From DT-111 sp965263225 (GTDB lineage Bacteria > Bacteroidota > Bacteroidia > Chitinophagales > Saprospiraceae), in NCBI GenBank assembly GCA_965263225.1, contig CBDHHG010000043.1:495924-559923 (forward strand): a DNA stretch of 64,000 bases, read 5' to 3'. The position numbers and the translations under genes are program-made. Shown here piece after piece: positions 1-8,482 of the stretch. The notes under the pieces were generated by a model. The model was given only the letters and a program-made list of their open reading frames with translations. It made no database searches and had not been told where the DNA came from. Positions within the stretch are counted from its first letter, which is position 1; each line of letters opens with the position of its first letter.

Positions 1-2
1 GT

Positions 3-1934
3 CTTCATGCCGATTCCATTCTAGAAAATATTGATTCCCTACCCGTTGATACCATCGTAATTGTTCCGGTGATTAAGCAGCGAGCTATTGCCCATACGAC
101 TACCAATTATCAACGCAATATCGTTCTTCAGGACAAGGCCCTGCGGGCTAATCGGATGGTCGAGATGATTTATAAGGATGGAAAGCCTGAGATTTATTTT
201 TCCCCCGTCGCCATTGACACAGCCATTACACCGGGCTTAACAAAATATCAAAATACCAAAATAAGGCTAATCCAGGAATCCCCCTTTAGTGTCGTCAGGC
301 CCGAAAAAACACGAAAACGGAAACGGAAAAAGGCCCAAACAGAAACAGAAGTTTCCTCCCCAGTATCTGTGGAACCTAATGAAGAGGTAGTAGAAGCTGT
401 ACCAACTACCCCCGCAAAACAAGATACTAGCAAGATCGATATCAGCAACTATCTGTTCCAAAGTGAATTTGACGAGGACCCCGAACAGGAAACAAAGAAA
501 GAAGAAGTGACCGAGGCTCAACCAGAAACTGGAGAAAAGCCCCAAGGAGATGAAACTTCTGAGCAGGAAGGTATACAGCCGAATCCAGATCTAACGATAG
601 TTCCCGTTCAAAAGGAAATCGTCAGCAGAAATCAAGAGGGGGAAAATCCTTTATTCGAAGAGAAAAAAGTTTACCGCTTCCGTCCTGGCAGAATTGTGCC
701 CTACCGTTTGAAGTTCCGTACGGATTTTGTGACCACGAAAATGGATAACACCTTACTCTTCGACGGGCTAGAGAGTATCGCCTCAAATCCGGATGGATTC
801 TCTTATCCTCCTCCCGGCATCCTATTTAAGGCTAACTTCAAGGACCTTTTCGAGGATTATGAGTTTGAAGGAGGATTGAGGGTTCCTACCTCTTTCAATG
901 GCACGGAGTATTTCGCCATCTTCAACAATAAAAAGAAGAGACTGGACCAACGCTTCGCTGTCTATCGTCGCAATCTCCGTATTGCAGAGGATAATAGTGT
1001 GCAAGCTCAAAGACAAGAAAATAATATTCTACTAGGGCAATATGGTGTAAGCTATCCCCTAGATATCTTCAGAAGTATTCGAGCAACCGCAACGATCCGA
1101 AGAGACCGAGTTCTACAACTCGCTACAGATCGAGCTACTCTGGAAGAACCCACGATTAGCGATCAAAGGATTGGCTTGAAACTCGAGTATGTATTTGATA
1201 ACACCTTGGATGTTGCCTTGAATATTAAGAATGGGACTCGCTACAAGATTTGGGGGGAAATGGTTAAGAAATTTGCCCTCAACTTTACCGATGAGTTTTC
1301 TTTTGAGGCGGATAGAGGTTTCATGACTATTCTCGGATTGGACGCCCGCCACTACCAGCGTTTAGATCGCAACTCGATTTTTGCAGTTCGTCTGGCAGCA
1401 GCTACCTCCTTTGGTTCTGAACAAAATCTTTATTTCTTGGGAGGGGTGGATAATTGGCTCTTCCCAACGAATATCACGGAGATTTCTACGCCAGCTACTG
1501 GCAACTTTGCTTATCAGACCCAAGCGGCTAACCTCAGAGGTTTTGGAAGTAATATCCGTAATGGTGCCAGTTATGCATTGATCAACAGCGAACTTCGCAT
1601 GCCCATCTTCAAGTACTTATCCAGAAGAATCCGATCTTCCTTCTTACGCAATTTCCAGGTAGTTGGCTTTTTCGACGTAGGAACAGCTTGGGTCGGAAGT
1701 TCCCCCTATAGTGATGAGAATCCATTGAATACGAGCTTTTTCCCTGAGGGGAACCCCGATTCAGCGGTACGGGTAAAAGTTACCTACTTTAGAGATCCTA
1801 TCGTAGCAGGCTATGGTGTGGGAGCGAGAGCATTACTATTTGGGTATTTTGTTCGGGTAGATTATGCCTGGGGAATCGAAACCAGGGAAGTTCAAGATCC
1901 GGTCTGGCATTTCTCATTGGGTATGGATTTCTAG
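3..1934 (+). CDS. Outer-membrane beta-barrel protein, Omp85/surface-antigen-like C-terminus (5' partial)
   Basis: The reading frame is open to the left edge, so the true start lies outside the window; the GTG at 69 is only the first possible internal start. The visible part has a basic stretch (KTRKRKRKK), then about 120 residues of acidic low-complexity linker rich in E, P, Q and T, then roughly 420 residues that read as an outer-membrane barrel. The barrel shows an NLRGF segment like the (V/L)RG(F/Y) of Omp85 proteins, the strands ALINSELRMPIF and FQVVGFFDVGTAWVG, and ends in Phe (FSLGMDF), the usual barrel C-terminus. In Bacteroidota such barrels often follow a periplasmic TolB/PD40-like domain, which may be in the missing part. 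The substrate is unknown. A strong terminator follows the stop codon. Confidence 0.7.
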   Translation, partial: LHADSILENIDSLPVDTIVIVPVIKQRAIAHTTTNYQRNIVLQDKALRANRMVEMIYKDGKPEIYFSPVAIDTAITPGLTKYQNTKIRLIQESPFSVVRPEKTRKRKRKKAQTETEVSSPVSVEPNEEVVEAVPTTPAKQDTSKIDISNYLFQSEFDEDPEQETKKEEVTEAQPETGEKPQGDETSEQEGIQPNPDLTIVPVQKEIVSRNQEGENPLFEEKKVYRFRPGRIVPYRLKFRTDFVTTKMDNTLLFDGLESIASNPDGFSYPPPGILFKANFKDLFEDYEFEGGLRVPTSFNGTEYFAIFNNKKKRLDQRFAVYRRNLRIAEDNSVQAQRQENNILLGQYGVSYPLDIFRSIRATATIRRDRVLQLATDRATLEEPTISDQRIGLKLEYVFDNTLDVALNIKNGTRYKIWGEMVKKFALNFTDEFSFEADRGFMTILGLDARHYQRLDRNSIFAVRLAAATSFGSEQNLYFLGGVDNWLFPTNITEISTPATGNFAYQTQAANLRGFGSNIRNGASYALINSELRMPIFKYLSRRIRSSFLRNFQVVGFFDVGTAWVGSSPYSDENPLNTSFFPEGNPDSAVRVKVTYFRDPIVAGYGVGARALLFGYFVRVDYAWGIETREVQDPVWHFSLGMDF

Positions 1935-1958
1935 AGCTGTAGATAGAAAGAATCCAAC

Positions 1959-1995
1959 AAAAAGCCTTCAGGTTCTCTTCCCTGAAGGCTTTTTG
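1959..1995 (+). terminator. Rho-independent terminator after the barrel gene
   Basis: Arms aaaaagccttcagg and cctgaaggcttttt form a 14-bp stem with an 8-nt loop and end in a T run, 24 bases after the stop codon. Confidence 0.85.
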
Positions 1996-2461
1996 TCGAT
2001 GAAATCTCTAGCCATAGAGCTATTCTAAATGCTTTGAGGTCGCTTTTGACAAAAAATATATCTAACTTTACCGTACTCAACAATAACATCAATCAATCTA
2101 GAGACCTGGTGTCTCCTCTGATTGCTCTCCAGTATAACAACTTTCTACATTTCAGAAGGTTACCTACCAATAAGAAACCGTCTAACACAATTCATTACTA
2201 CGGGCCGGAAGACATTAGTCATCCCCTTTACTACATGTAGGTATCCTGTCCAATCCGTAGCGCACAGTGATATTCGGGTATGCAGGACATCGGTATGCGG
2301 AAAAAGGATAAGTCTGCTAAGTATTAGCAGCAAATTCCTGGTAGCACTTTCGGAAGTGACGATTAGAGAACTATTGCCATCAGTTCTCTTAGCTTCCTAG
2401 TGATTTTTTTTTAAATTATTTTCCACAAACCGAGTTGATATATTTAGAACCCTAGGTATAT
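1996..2461. other. Intergenic region upstream of the sigma-factor cassette
   Basis: No convincing gene. Two short frames here (2034-2240 and 2122-2400) lack family features and good start context. A hairpin with 8-bp arms (agagaact / agttctct, 2365-2389) lies 14 bases before a T run (2404-2412) and may be a second stop for readthrough. A weak promoter-like TATATTTA (2439-2446) sits 15 bases before the sigma-factor ATG. Confidence 0.4.
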
Positions 2462-3247
2462 ATGAGTAGAAGTAGATTTACTAACGTTCAGGATATAATC
2501 GCAGGTGTGAAGGGAGGCGAAATGGAGGCGAAACAACACTTGTATCTCTTCATGGAGAAGTACCACTACCGCAATGTAAGTGCATATTTAATCAATAAAG
2601 GTGGTCATGCTCAGGATGTAGAAGACAAATTTCAAGATGCCATGATTGTCTTATTGCAAGCCATTGAAAGTGAAAGGTTTCGAATAAAGCAGGTTTCTTT
2701 AAAAAGTTATAGTGATCAGCTCGGCGCTTACTTCATGCGGACCATTCAAAATCTCTGGAAAAAAGAGTTGCGATGGCGGCAGCGACCAGCAATAGCGACC
2801 GAGGATGCCTATGAGGATGTTAGTGTGGACATCTTTGCCGGAATCGTGGAGGAAGAGTTCGGTCAATTGCATAGCGATTGTCAAGCGGTCCTTAGCAAGT
2901 ATTTCATTGACGAACTATCCACTCGAAGAATTGGGACAGAATTGAACATTTCCACCCAAAACGTCAAAAACAGAATTGCACGCTGCGTGGAAAAGCTATT
3001 GGGTAATCTTCAATTTCTGAATGATACTGAACTTTCGAGTAAAGTCTGGGAAATAGTTAGTCAAGGGTTAGATGACTTGGACCCAAAATGCCGCCAACTC
3101 ATCCAATCCTTTTATCTCAGAGGACAAGGTTTGAGGGAAATAGCTCATGAACTTGGCTATTCGAACAGTCACTCAGCAACAGAACAAAAGAGAAAATGTA
3201 TCAAGCATCTAAATAAAGCGGTAGTACATCATCTACTGAAAGCATAG
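2462..3247 (+). CDS. ECF-like RNA polymerase sigma factor with two region-4-like HTH segments
   Basis: A 261-residue sigma-70-family protein. Residues ~20-105 resemble sigma region 2 (the run with VEDKFQDAMIVLLQAIE, then YFMRTIQNLWKKELRWRQR). Residues ~135-180 look like a region-4 helix-turn-helix (LSTRRIGTELNISTQNVKNRI). Residues ~203-255 form a second similar segment (CRQLIQSFYLRGQGLREIAHELGYS). Typical ECF factors are 160-200 residues with one region 4, so this protein is long and seems to carry a duplicated DNA-binding end. It heads a same-strand set with a one-TM protein and two exported proteases, whose expression it may control. The next gene starts 73 bases downstream, after a small hairpin. 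Sigma identity is fairly sure; the duplication is my reading of the sequence. Confidence 0.8.
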   Translation: MSRSRFTNVQDIIAGVKGGEMEAKQHLYLFMEKYHYRNVSAYLINKGGHAQDVEDKFQDAMIVLLQAIESERFRIKQVSLKSYSDQLGAYFMRTIQNLWKKELRWRQRPAIATEDAYEDVSVDIFAGIVEEEFGQLHSDCQAVLSKYFIDELSTRRIGTELNISTQNVKNRIARCVEKLLGNLQFLNDTELSSKVWEIVSQGLDDLDPKCRQLIQSFYLRGQGLREIAHELGYSNSHSATEQKRKCIKHLNKAVVHHLLKA

Positions 3248-3269
3248 CAACTTTGCGCTTACTTAACCC

Positions 3270-3294
3270 GTAAAGGCTGGCGAAACGCCTTTAC
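3270..3294 (+). promoter_or_regulatory. Intercistronic hairpin between sigma and putative anti-sigma genes
   Basis: Perfect 8-bp arms gtaaaggc / gcctttac around a 9-nt loop. There is no following T run, so it is more likely an mRNA processing or stability element, or partial attenuation, than a full terminator. Confidence 0.4.
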
Positions 3295-3320
3295 ACAACC
3301 CCAAATCAATACAATAAGTG

Positions 3321-4037
3321 ATGAAGATTAATTACTCCTTATTGGATCAGTTAAAACAGTATTTTCAGGGTGAACTCGATCCCACAACCGCACAAGACAT
3401 AACAAAGAAGCTACAAGAAGACCCCATATATCAGGCGCATGCCTACGTCTATAAGGTCAGCCAAAAGGGAATTAGTGCACACCAAAGGCAAAAACAGCTC
3501 GACGGTATTAAGGACTTCCCCTCAACAATTGATGTCGAAGCCATTTGGGAACAAGACCGCCAACTGAACCGAAAGAAGCGCTGGATTGTGGGGTTATTAG
3601 CCATGCTGATTATGGTAGCAGCTACTACCCTAGTCCTAAAACTCCTTTCTGCGAAGCCAGTACCGGCGGGGCCAATTGCTGAGCAAGATACCGAGTCCGA
3701 AATTCTATTTGGGTCGGAAGGACAGGAGCAATTACTCTCCCTCGTTCCCTTAAGATGGGACGCTAGCAATTCCTTGATTCCACTCGAAGCCAAAGAAGAG
3801 CTTATCGTTCTACATCGCTCACGACCTCATCAAATGTCTTTCAAGTGGGCAAGTGACACGTTGCATTTATATACTCCAAAGGTGGATTATGATACTGTTC
3901 AATGGGTAATTTCTTCGAAAGATAGCTTAAGTGTTATCCTTCGACTAGACGCACAATTGTTTGATCTTCCTAAACAACAACTTCAAGGTCAGCTCCAGGC
4001 TAGCTCATTTAGCCTGAAGGACCTTCCAAGGCATTAG
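3321..4037 (+). CDS. Single-pass membrane protein, putative anti-sigma factor
   Basis: No family was recognised with certainty. The ATG at 3321 is preferred over the GTG three bases upstream. The ~90-residue N-terminal part is hydrophilic (LLDQLKQYFQGELDPTTAQD), followed by a basic stretch (RKKR) and one transmembrane helix (residues ~90-110, WIVGLLAMLIMVAATTLVL). About 130 residues follow, predicted outside the membrane. A cytosolic N-terminus, one TM and a periplasmic C-terminus, encoded directly after a sigma gene, is the classic layout of a membrane anti-sigma factor. No zinc-binding HxxxCxxC is present, so it would not be a ZAS-type protein. The papain-like gene begins 35 bases downstream. 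The function is inferred from topology and position only. Confidence 0.55.
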   Translation: MKINYSLLDQLKQYFQGELDPTTAQDITKKLQEDPIYQAHAYVYKVSQKGISAHQRQKQLDGIKDFPSTIDVEAIWEQDRQLNRKKRWIVGLLAMLIMVAATTLVLKLLSAKPVPAGPIAEQDTESEILFGSEGQEQLLSLVPLRWDASNSLIPLEAKEELIVLHRSRPHQMSFKWASDTLHLYTPKVDYDTVQWVISSKDSLSVILRLDAQLFDLPKQQLQGQLQASSFSLKDLPRH

Positions 4038-4072
4038 GCCTAAGTTCCCTCTCTCTCACCAAAATATAGATT

Positions 4073-4915
4073 ATGAAGAAGGTCCTTCTCATAGCCCTAC
4101 TAACTAGCATCTATGCTTTTCCGGTCTTAGCCCAGGAAGAATACAATGGACTGATTGTAGAGGACGAAAACTTTGATACCGTTGCCTTATCCCCTGTACA
4201 GCCGGAGAGAGGAACGCTTCCGCTACTCGTAGATCTCAAACCATACTGCCCCATCCCAGGAGACCAAGGGCAGCAGCCTTCCTGCGTGGCTTGGACCATC
4301 GCTAATGCTTTAACGCTTACTAGAGCTATTAAAGCCAATGAAAAAAGTCCCGAGCGTAAACAAGAAATGGCTCATTCTGTCGCCTACATTTACAACCAGA
4401 TTAAGCACCAAGGAGATTGCTTGAAGGGGGCAACTTTTAGTGCAGGACTAACCTTACTCAAAACTAAAGGTGACTGTCTAGCCAAAAACCTGGCTTATGA
4501 TCAGACCCAATGTCATCAACTTCCCCAACGTGTGCATCACCAACAAGCAGCCAGATATCGCATTGCCAATTATTATAAGTTATTCGATAAAACCAGCACA
4601 GTAGACGCCAAGATTGATGCCATTCTTTCGGCAATAGCTGATCATCAAGCTGTAATACTAGGTCTGAAGGTCCCTTTTGGTTTGCGGAAGAGGGTTCCCA
4701 GGAATGCAGGAGAATGGAAACCAGAAACTCATCATGCCATGCTCGCAGTTGGCTACAATGACCTGACCGAAACAATCTCCTTAATGAACAGCTACGGTCC
4801 CAACTGGGGTAACCAAGGCTTCTGTGAGATCGACTACCAATCACTTGGGGCAAATGTCGTATATGCCTTTGTCATCGAAATTGGGCAAGATTTTGGGCGG
4901 GCTATGGCTAGGTAA
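4073..4915 (+). CDS. Exported papain-like (C1 family) cysteine peptidase
   Basis: 280 residues. A signal peptide (residues 1-20, ending FPVLA) predicts export to the periplasm or beyond. The papain catalytic set is complete: oxyanion Gln65 and nucleophile Cys71 in DQGQQPSCVAW, His221 in HHAMLAVGYND, and Asn239 in NSYGPNWGNQGF. A hydrophobic residue plus Trp follows Cys71, as in papain. No long inhibitory propeptide is visible between the signal and the catalytic domain (about 35 residues), so activity may be controlled by expression or a partner. The gene lies 35 bases after the putative anti-sigma gene and 49 bases before the TPR-CHAT gene, on the same strand. Family assignment is strong; the substrate is unknown. 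One attractive but unproven target is the periplasmic part of the preceding membrane protein. Confidence 0.85.
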   Translation: MKKVLLIALLTSIYAFPVLAQEEYNGLIVEDENFDTVALSPVQPERGTLPLLVDLKPYCPIPGDQGQQPSCVAWTIANALTLTRAIKANEKSPERKQEMAHSVAYIYNQIKHQGDCLKGATFSAGLTLLKTKGDCLAKNLAYDQTQCHQLPQRVHHQQAARYRIANYYKLFDKTSTVDAKIDAILSAIADHQAVILGLKVPFGLRKRVPRNAGEWKPETHHAMLAVGYNDLTETISLMNSYGPNWGNQGFCEIDYQSLGANVVYAFVIEIGQDFGRAMAR

Positions 4916-4964
4916 TACCTGCCCCTACCCCATGATCCAAGCTGCTTAATTTTAACTCGAAAAA

Positions 4965-7892
4965 ATGAAAACCGTGCTATTGAAGCTACCCTATACTTGC
5001 CTGCTAATCTTACAAATTTCAGTATACCTACCAGCACAAGATCTCGCAGAATGGCAGAAACTAGATAGTCTGGCCACCGTAGCATACGAGGCCGGAAAGA
5101 TGGATCAAGCGCAAACTTTAGCTCGCCAAGCCTTGTCCCATTGCCAGCTCCAACTTGGCGCTAATGATCCAGCATGTGGCTGGTGTAGCAATAGCCTCGG
5201 TATTATCTACCTCGATAGTTACCAATTGGAAGAGGCCCTTCACACCTATCAGGAAGCATTGAACATTGGATATGAGGTAGACCTGGAGCTGCATGGAGAA
5301 CTCCTAAGCAATATAGCTGAAGCTCTCGAACGCCTAGGCCAATTTGCGAAGGCCGTCCCTTTTTATCAATTGGCGGTAGAGGCTGGCCGAGAAGCCTATG
5401 GAACCAATAGCTTAGAATATGCGGTAAGTCTGGCTTCCCTTGCCAGTATTTACCACGAAATCGGCAATTATATTCAAGCAGAACCGCTATTCCTTGACGC
5501 TATTCATCGGTTTGAGCAACGGGGAGATACGATACACCCCTATTACAATGTTATCCTCAACAACTTTGCCTTGCACTATATGGGAACGGATCAATTGGAC
5601 AAAGCCCTTCCTTTGGCACTACGTTCTTTAACCATTACCGAAAGTATTCAGGGCCAGCAGAGCACTGCCTATGGCACCCGCCTGGAAAATCTCGCCAATA
5701 TTTATTTAAAGCTCGGTCAACGACAATTGGCATTAGAATATATCACTTCAGCACTGGCAAACAGCCGACAGACCTTGCCAGCAGAATCCCCTGATCTCGC
5801 CATTTCCATGCAGAACTATGCCAAGGTGCATCGAGAAATTGGTGAATATGAAATCGCAGACCAGTATTTTCAATCCTCACTTAAGCTGTTTCGAAATACT
5901 TTAGGAGAAAATAGTTATAGGACAGCACTAGCTCTCTCTAATCTAGCCGCGCTAAGGGCAGAAGAAGGTCTTTATGAAGAAGCCAAAGCTTTTCAAGTAC
6001 AAGCCGTACAAGTGGTAGGCAAACAGAATAATTACGATGGTGCACTTTATGCTGAGTTCTTACTCAACCTTGTCAGTATCAGTCATCAATTGGGACAAGG
6101 TGAAGAAGCCTTGGACTCCTGCTACCGGGCCCTGGTAATCATCAACAAGATCTATTCGGATGACCATGCCAGCTTCGGTACTGGACTAAGCTTATTGGCT
6201 AGACTTCTTTCGGCCAAACAAGAAAGTGATAAGGTACTGACGGTCGCACGGAAAAATGCCAAGGTGCGACAGTTGCAAATTCAACGCAATCTTAAACTGT
6301 TAAGCGAGGCCGGAAAAGAAAACTTCCTACGGCTCGTACAACAGGATTTCAATGATCACTTCTCTTACACCTACCTGTATCATGAAGACAACCCCGATTG
6401 GACCATTCTCAGTACGAATAATGCATTACGACTCAAGAATCTCCTCTTAGGTCATACTCAAACCTGGCTAGATGTGATTCGACAGATTGAGGACCCGAAG
6501 GTTAAACTTCAGGTAGAAGAATGGGTATCCATCAAACAGTTGATCAGTAATAACTTTAGCTTACCTAAAGCCAAGCAAAAATTTGACATTGATAGCCTAC
6601 AGCAGATAGCTGAAAAACTAGAAACCTCACTTGCCCTGGACGCCTATCCAGCAATTGATCACACGCAATCCATAAATTGGAAAAATATTCAACAACAATT
6701 ACAGGCGGATGAGGTGGGCATCGAATTCATTCATTTTCCCTTCAACCGCGGGGGTGTTCCAACGGATAGTACCCTTTATGGCGCTTTTATTATTCAAGCA
6801 GAAGCCCGCTACCCCATCTTTGTCCCTCTTTTTGAAGAGCGGGAACTGCTAACACTCATACCTCCTGCTCAGTTACAAAGCCGGGAGCGCGTTAATCAGC
6901 TCTATACGACGACACTGTATCAACTCATTTGGTCGAAGATCCAACCGCACCTTCGAAAAGTGAAGACCGTATATTATGCTCCATCGGGTCAGCTTCACCA
7001 CATCAACCTAGCCGCCTTGCCTTGCGATAAGGAGTTATATCTGTCTGATCGACATCAGCTTTTTCAGCTCAGTAGCTGTCGCAAATTGTTAGATAAAAAA
7101 GTGGAGCAACTTCAACCAGCAAGCGAAGCCTGGGTCTATGGAGGCATCACTTATGATGCTTCCTCAAAAAACGACTTGGACACGATGTCCACAGCAATCA
7201 ATCTTGCCATGGCTGAGCGGGACTGGCATTGGCAGTCTTTACCTAAGAGCAAAGAGGAGGCCCTACAAATTGCCCATATCTTGGATACCGCAGGTTTCTA
7301 CGTTCGAAAATATATGGAGGCTGAAGCTAGCGAAGGAACCATTAAACGCTTAATGCATCAAAAAGCACCAGAAATCTTACATTTTGGAACACATGGTTTT
7401 TTCTTTCCCACCCCTGAAAAGCAGTACGAAAACCTGCGTCGTGGTGGCAGGCATAACTTCCGCTTCTCTACTCATCCTTTTTTCCGATCAGGCCTAGTCT
7501 TGTCCAGCGGGAATCGCGCCTGGCAACGAAGTGCCTCCGTACCCAATGAAGAAGATGGTATTTTGACAGCTTATGAAATCGCTGGCTTGGATCTTTCCAA
7601 CACTCAATTGGTTATTCTATCAGCCTGTAAATCTGGATTGGGAGAGGTAAAAGGTAAAGAGGGGGTATACGGTTTACAGCGAGCCTTCAAGCTGGCTGGC
7701 GTTGATTATCTACTGGCTACCTTATGGAATGTCCCGGACAGCGACGAGACCATAGACTTTACCACGACCTTTTTGCAAAACTGCTTGCGTCCTGATCTTA
7801 CTATTAGGCAGGCCTTTCATCTTACCCAACAACAGATGAAAGCCAAATATGAAGATCCTTATTTCTGGGCCGCCTTCATTTTAATGGACTAA
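4965..7892 (+). CDS. Exported TPR-CHAT protein (caspase-like peptidase domain)
   Basis: 975 residues. An N-terminal signal sequence (LLILQISVYLPAQ) is followed by about ten TPR units over residues ~30-430 (repeated YxxALxxxxxALxL and LxNLAxxY patterns), a ~250-residue linker, and a C-terminal CHAT domain (residues ~680-975). The CHAT dyad is intact: His810 in HFGTHGFFF and Cys888 in ILSACKSGLGE, with the family-typical GVYGLQRAFKLAG and LATLWNVPD downstream. CHAT is the caspase-related peptidase domain of separase and of Csx29, but no CRISPR or Cas genes are near. TPRs usually bind a partner or substrate. It is the last large gene of the sigma / membrane protein / papain-like cassette, which gives two predicted exported cysteine proteases under one possible sigma switch. 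Proteolytic activity is inferred from the dyad. Confidence 0.87.
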   Translation: MKTVLLKLPYTCLLILQISVYLPAQDLAEWQKLDSLATVAYEAGKMDQAQTLARQALSHCQLQLGANDPACGWCSNSLGIIYLDSYQLEEALHTYQEALNIGYEVDLELHGELLSNIAEALERLGQFAKAVPFYQLAVEAGREAYGTNSLEYAVSLASLASIYHEIGNYIQAEPLFLDAIHRFEQRGDTIHPYYNVILNNFALHYMGTDQLDKALPLALRSLTITESIQGQQSTAYGTRLENLANIYLKLGQRQLALEYITSALANSRQTLPAESPDLAISMQNYAKVHREIGEYEIADQYFQSSLKLFRNTLGENSYRTALALSNLAALRAEEGLYEEAKAFQVQAVQVVGKQNNYDGALYAEFLLNLVSISHQLGQGEEALDSCYRALVIINKIYSDDHASFGTGLSLLARLLSAKQESDKVLTVARKNAKVRQLQIQRNLKLLSEAGKENFLRLVQQDFNDHFSYTYLYHEDNPDWTILSTNNALRLKNLLLGHTQTWLDVIRQIEDPKVKLQVEEWVSIKQLISNNFSLPKAKQKFDIDSLQQIAEKLETSLALDAYPAIDHTQSINWKNIQQQLQADEVGIEFIHFPFNRGGVPTDSTLYGAFIIQAEARYPIFVPLFEERELLTLIPPAQLQSRERVNQLYTTTLYQLIWSKIQPHLRKVKTVYYAPSGQLHHINLAALPCDKELYLSDRHQLFQLSSCRKLLDKKVEQLQPASEAWVYGGITYDASSKNDLDTMSTAINLAMAERDWHWQSLPKSKEEALQIAHILDTAGFYVRKYMEAEASEGTIKRLMHQKAPEILHFGTHGFFFPTPEKQYENLRRGGRHNFRFSTHPFFRSGLVLSSGNRAWQRSASVPNEEDGILTAYEIAGLDLSNTQLVILSACKSGLGEVKGKEGVYGLQRAFKLAGVDYLLATLWNVPDSDETIDFTTTFLQNCLRPDLTIRQAFHLTQQQMKAKYEDPYFWAAFILMD

Positions 7893-8017
7893 TAAAAGGC
7901 AAGACGCAAAAGCCCTCACTCCTCTAATTAAAGATTTTCTAAGAAAAATAGCTAAACCCGGTTGAGGATTTCTAATGATGGGTATATATCTATGAAAACC
8001 ATAATGAAAGCAACATC

Positions 8018-8034
8018 AAAAGCATGCTGCTTTT
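8018..8034 (+). terminator. Possible hairpin after the TPR-CHAT gene
   Basis: Arms aaaagca / tgctttt with a 3-nt loop about 125 bases past the stop codon. The T content is within the arm only, so this is a weak terminator candidate; it may also affect the small gene at 8060. Confidence 0.3.
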
Positions 8035-8059
8035 GCTTCGCCAAAACCCATAATCAATC

Positions 8060-8245
8060 ATGAAAAAGATTCTGATTACTTCACTTTTTCTATCCCTTCT
8101 GGGAACGATCCTCATTTACAGTCGGCAACAGGAAGATATGTTAGAGGTTCTAAGTCCACAGGAAAAAGTTGGTCCCAGTCAAAGTCAGGTCCGGGCTGAC
8201 ACGCCCTCTTATTCGCAACCCATGTACCCAAGTGTCATTCATTGA
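8060..8245 (+). CDS. Small exported peptide of unknown function
   Basis: 61 residues. A clear signal-peptide-like start (MKKILITSLFLSLLGTILIYS) is followed by about 40 polar residues rich in Q, S and P, with no recognised domain and no cysteine. The start has the usual MKK context, and the frame ends in a TGATAG double stop. It lies 167 bases after the TPR-CHAT gene on the same strand and could be a cassette member or an independent small gene. It could be spurious; the signal sequence is the main support. Confidence 0.45.
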   Translation: MKKILITSLFLSLLGTILIYSRQQEDMLEVLSPQEKVGPSQSQVRADTPSYSQPMYPSVIH

Positions 8246-8376
8246 TAGAAGACAACTGTAGATAGTACCTAGAAGGAAGTCTTGATTCTGGTTTTCCCAG
8301 CCGAGTTTCTTTCCTAAGGTACCTGTCTTAAAACCACAGAAATACACCCAAAAATCAAATGCGAGGTATTGTATAA

Positions 8377-8409
8377 GCAAAAGGGGATGTCCTTCGGACA
8401 TTCCCTTTG
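8377..8409. terminator. Hairpin between convergent genes
   Basis: An imperfect stem aaggggatgtcc / ggacattccctt with a 3-nt loop lies between the plus-strand small peptide gene and the minus-strand ompA-type gene, consistent with a bidirectional terminator. Confidence 0.55.
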
Positions 8410-8482
8410 CTATTTCTTGCGCTAATTGCAGGCCATCGGTCCTACAATAGGAGCTGGTTGCTTCGTTTTGGTTACTAGTGAT

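Noticed and set aside
2034..2400. Two short overlapping frames upstream of the sigma factor
   Set aside because: No family features, poor starts, and they overlap each other in different frames.
4965..7892. TPR-CHAT protein as part of a type III-E CRISPR (Csx29-like) system
   Set aside because: The protein has a signal peptide, so it is exported. No Cas7-11, Cas1/Cas2 or CRISPR repeats are in the window.
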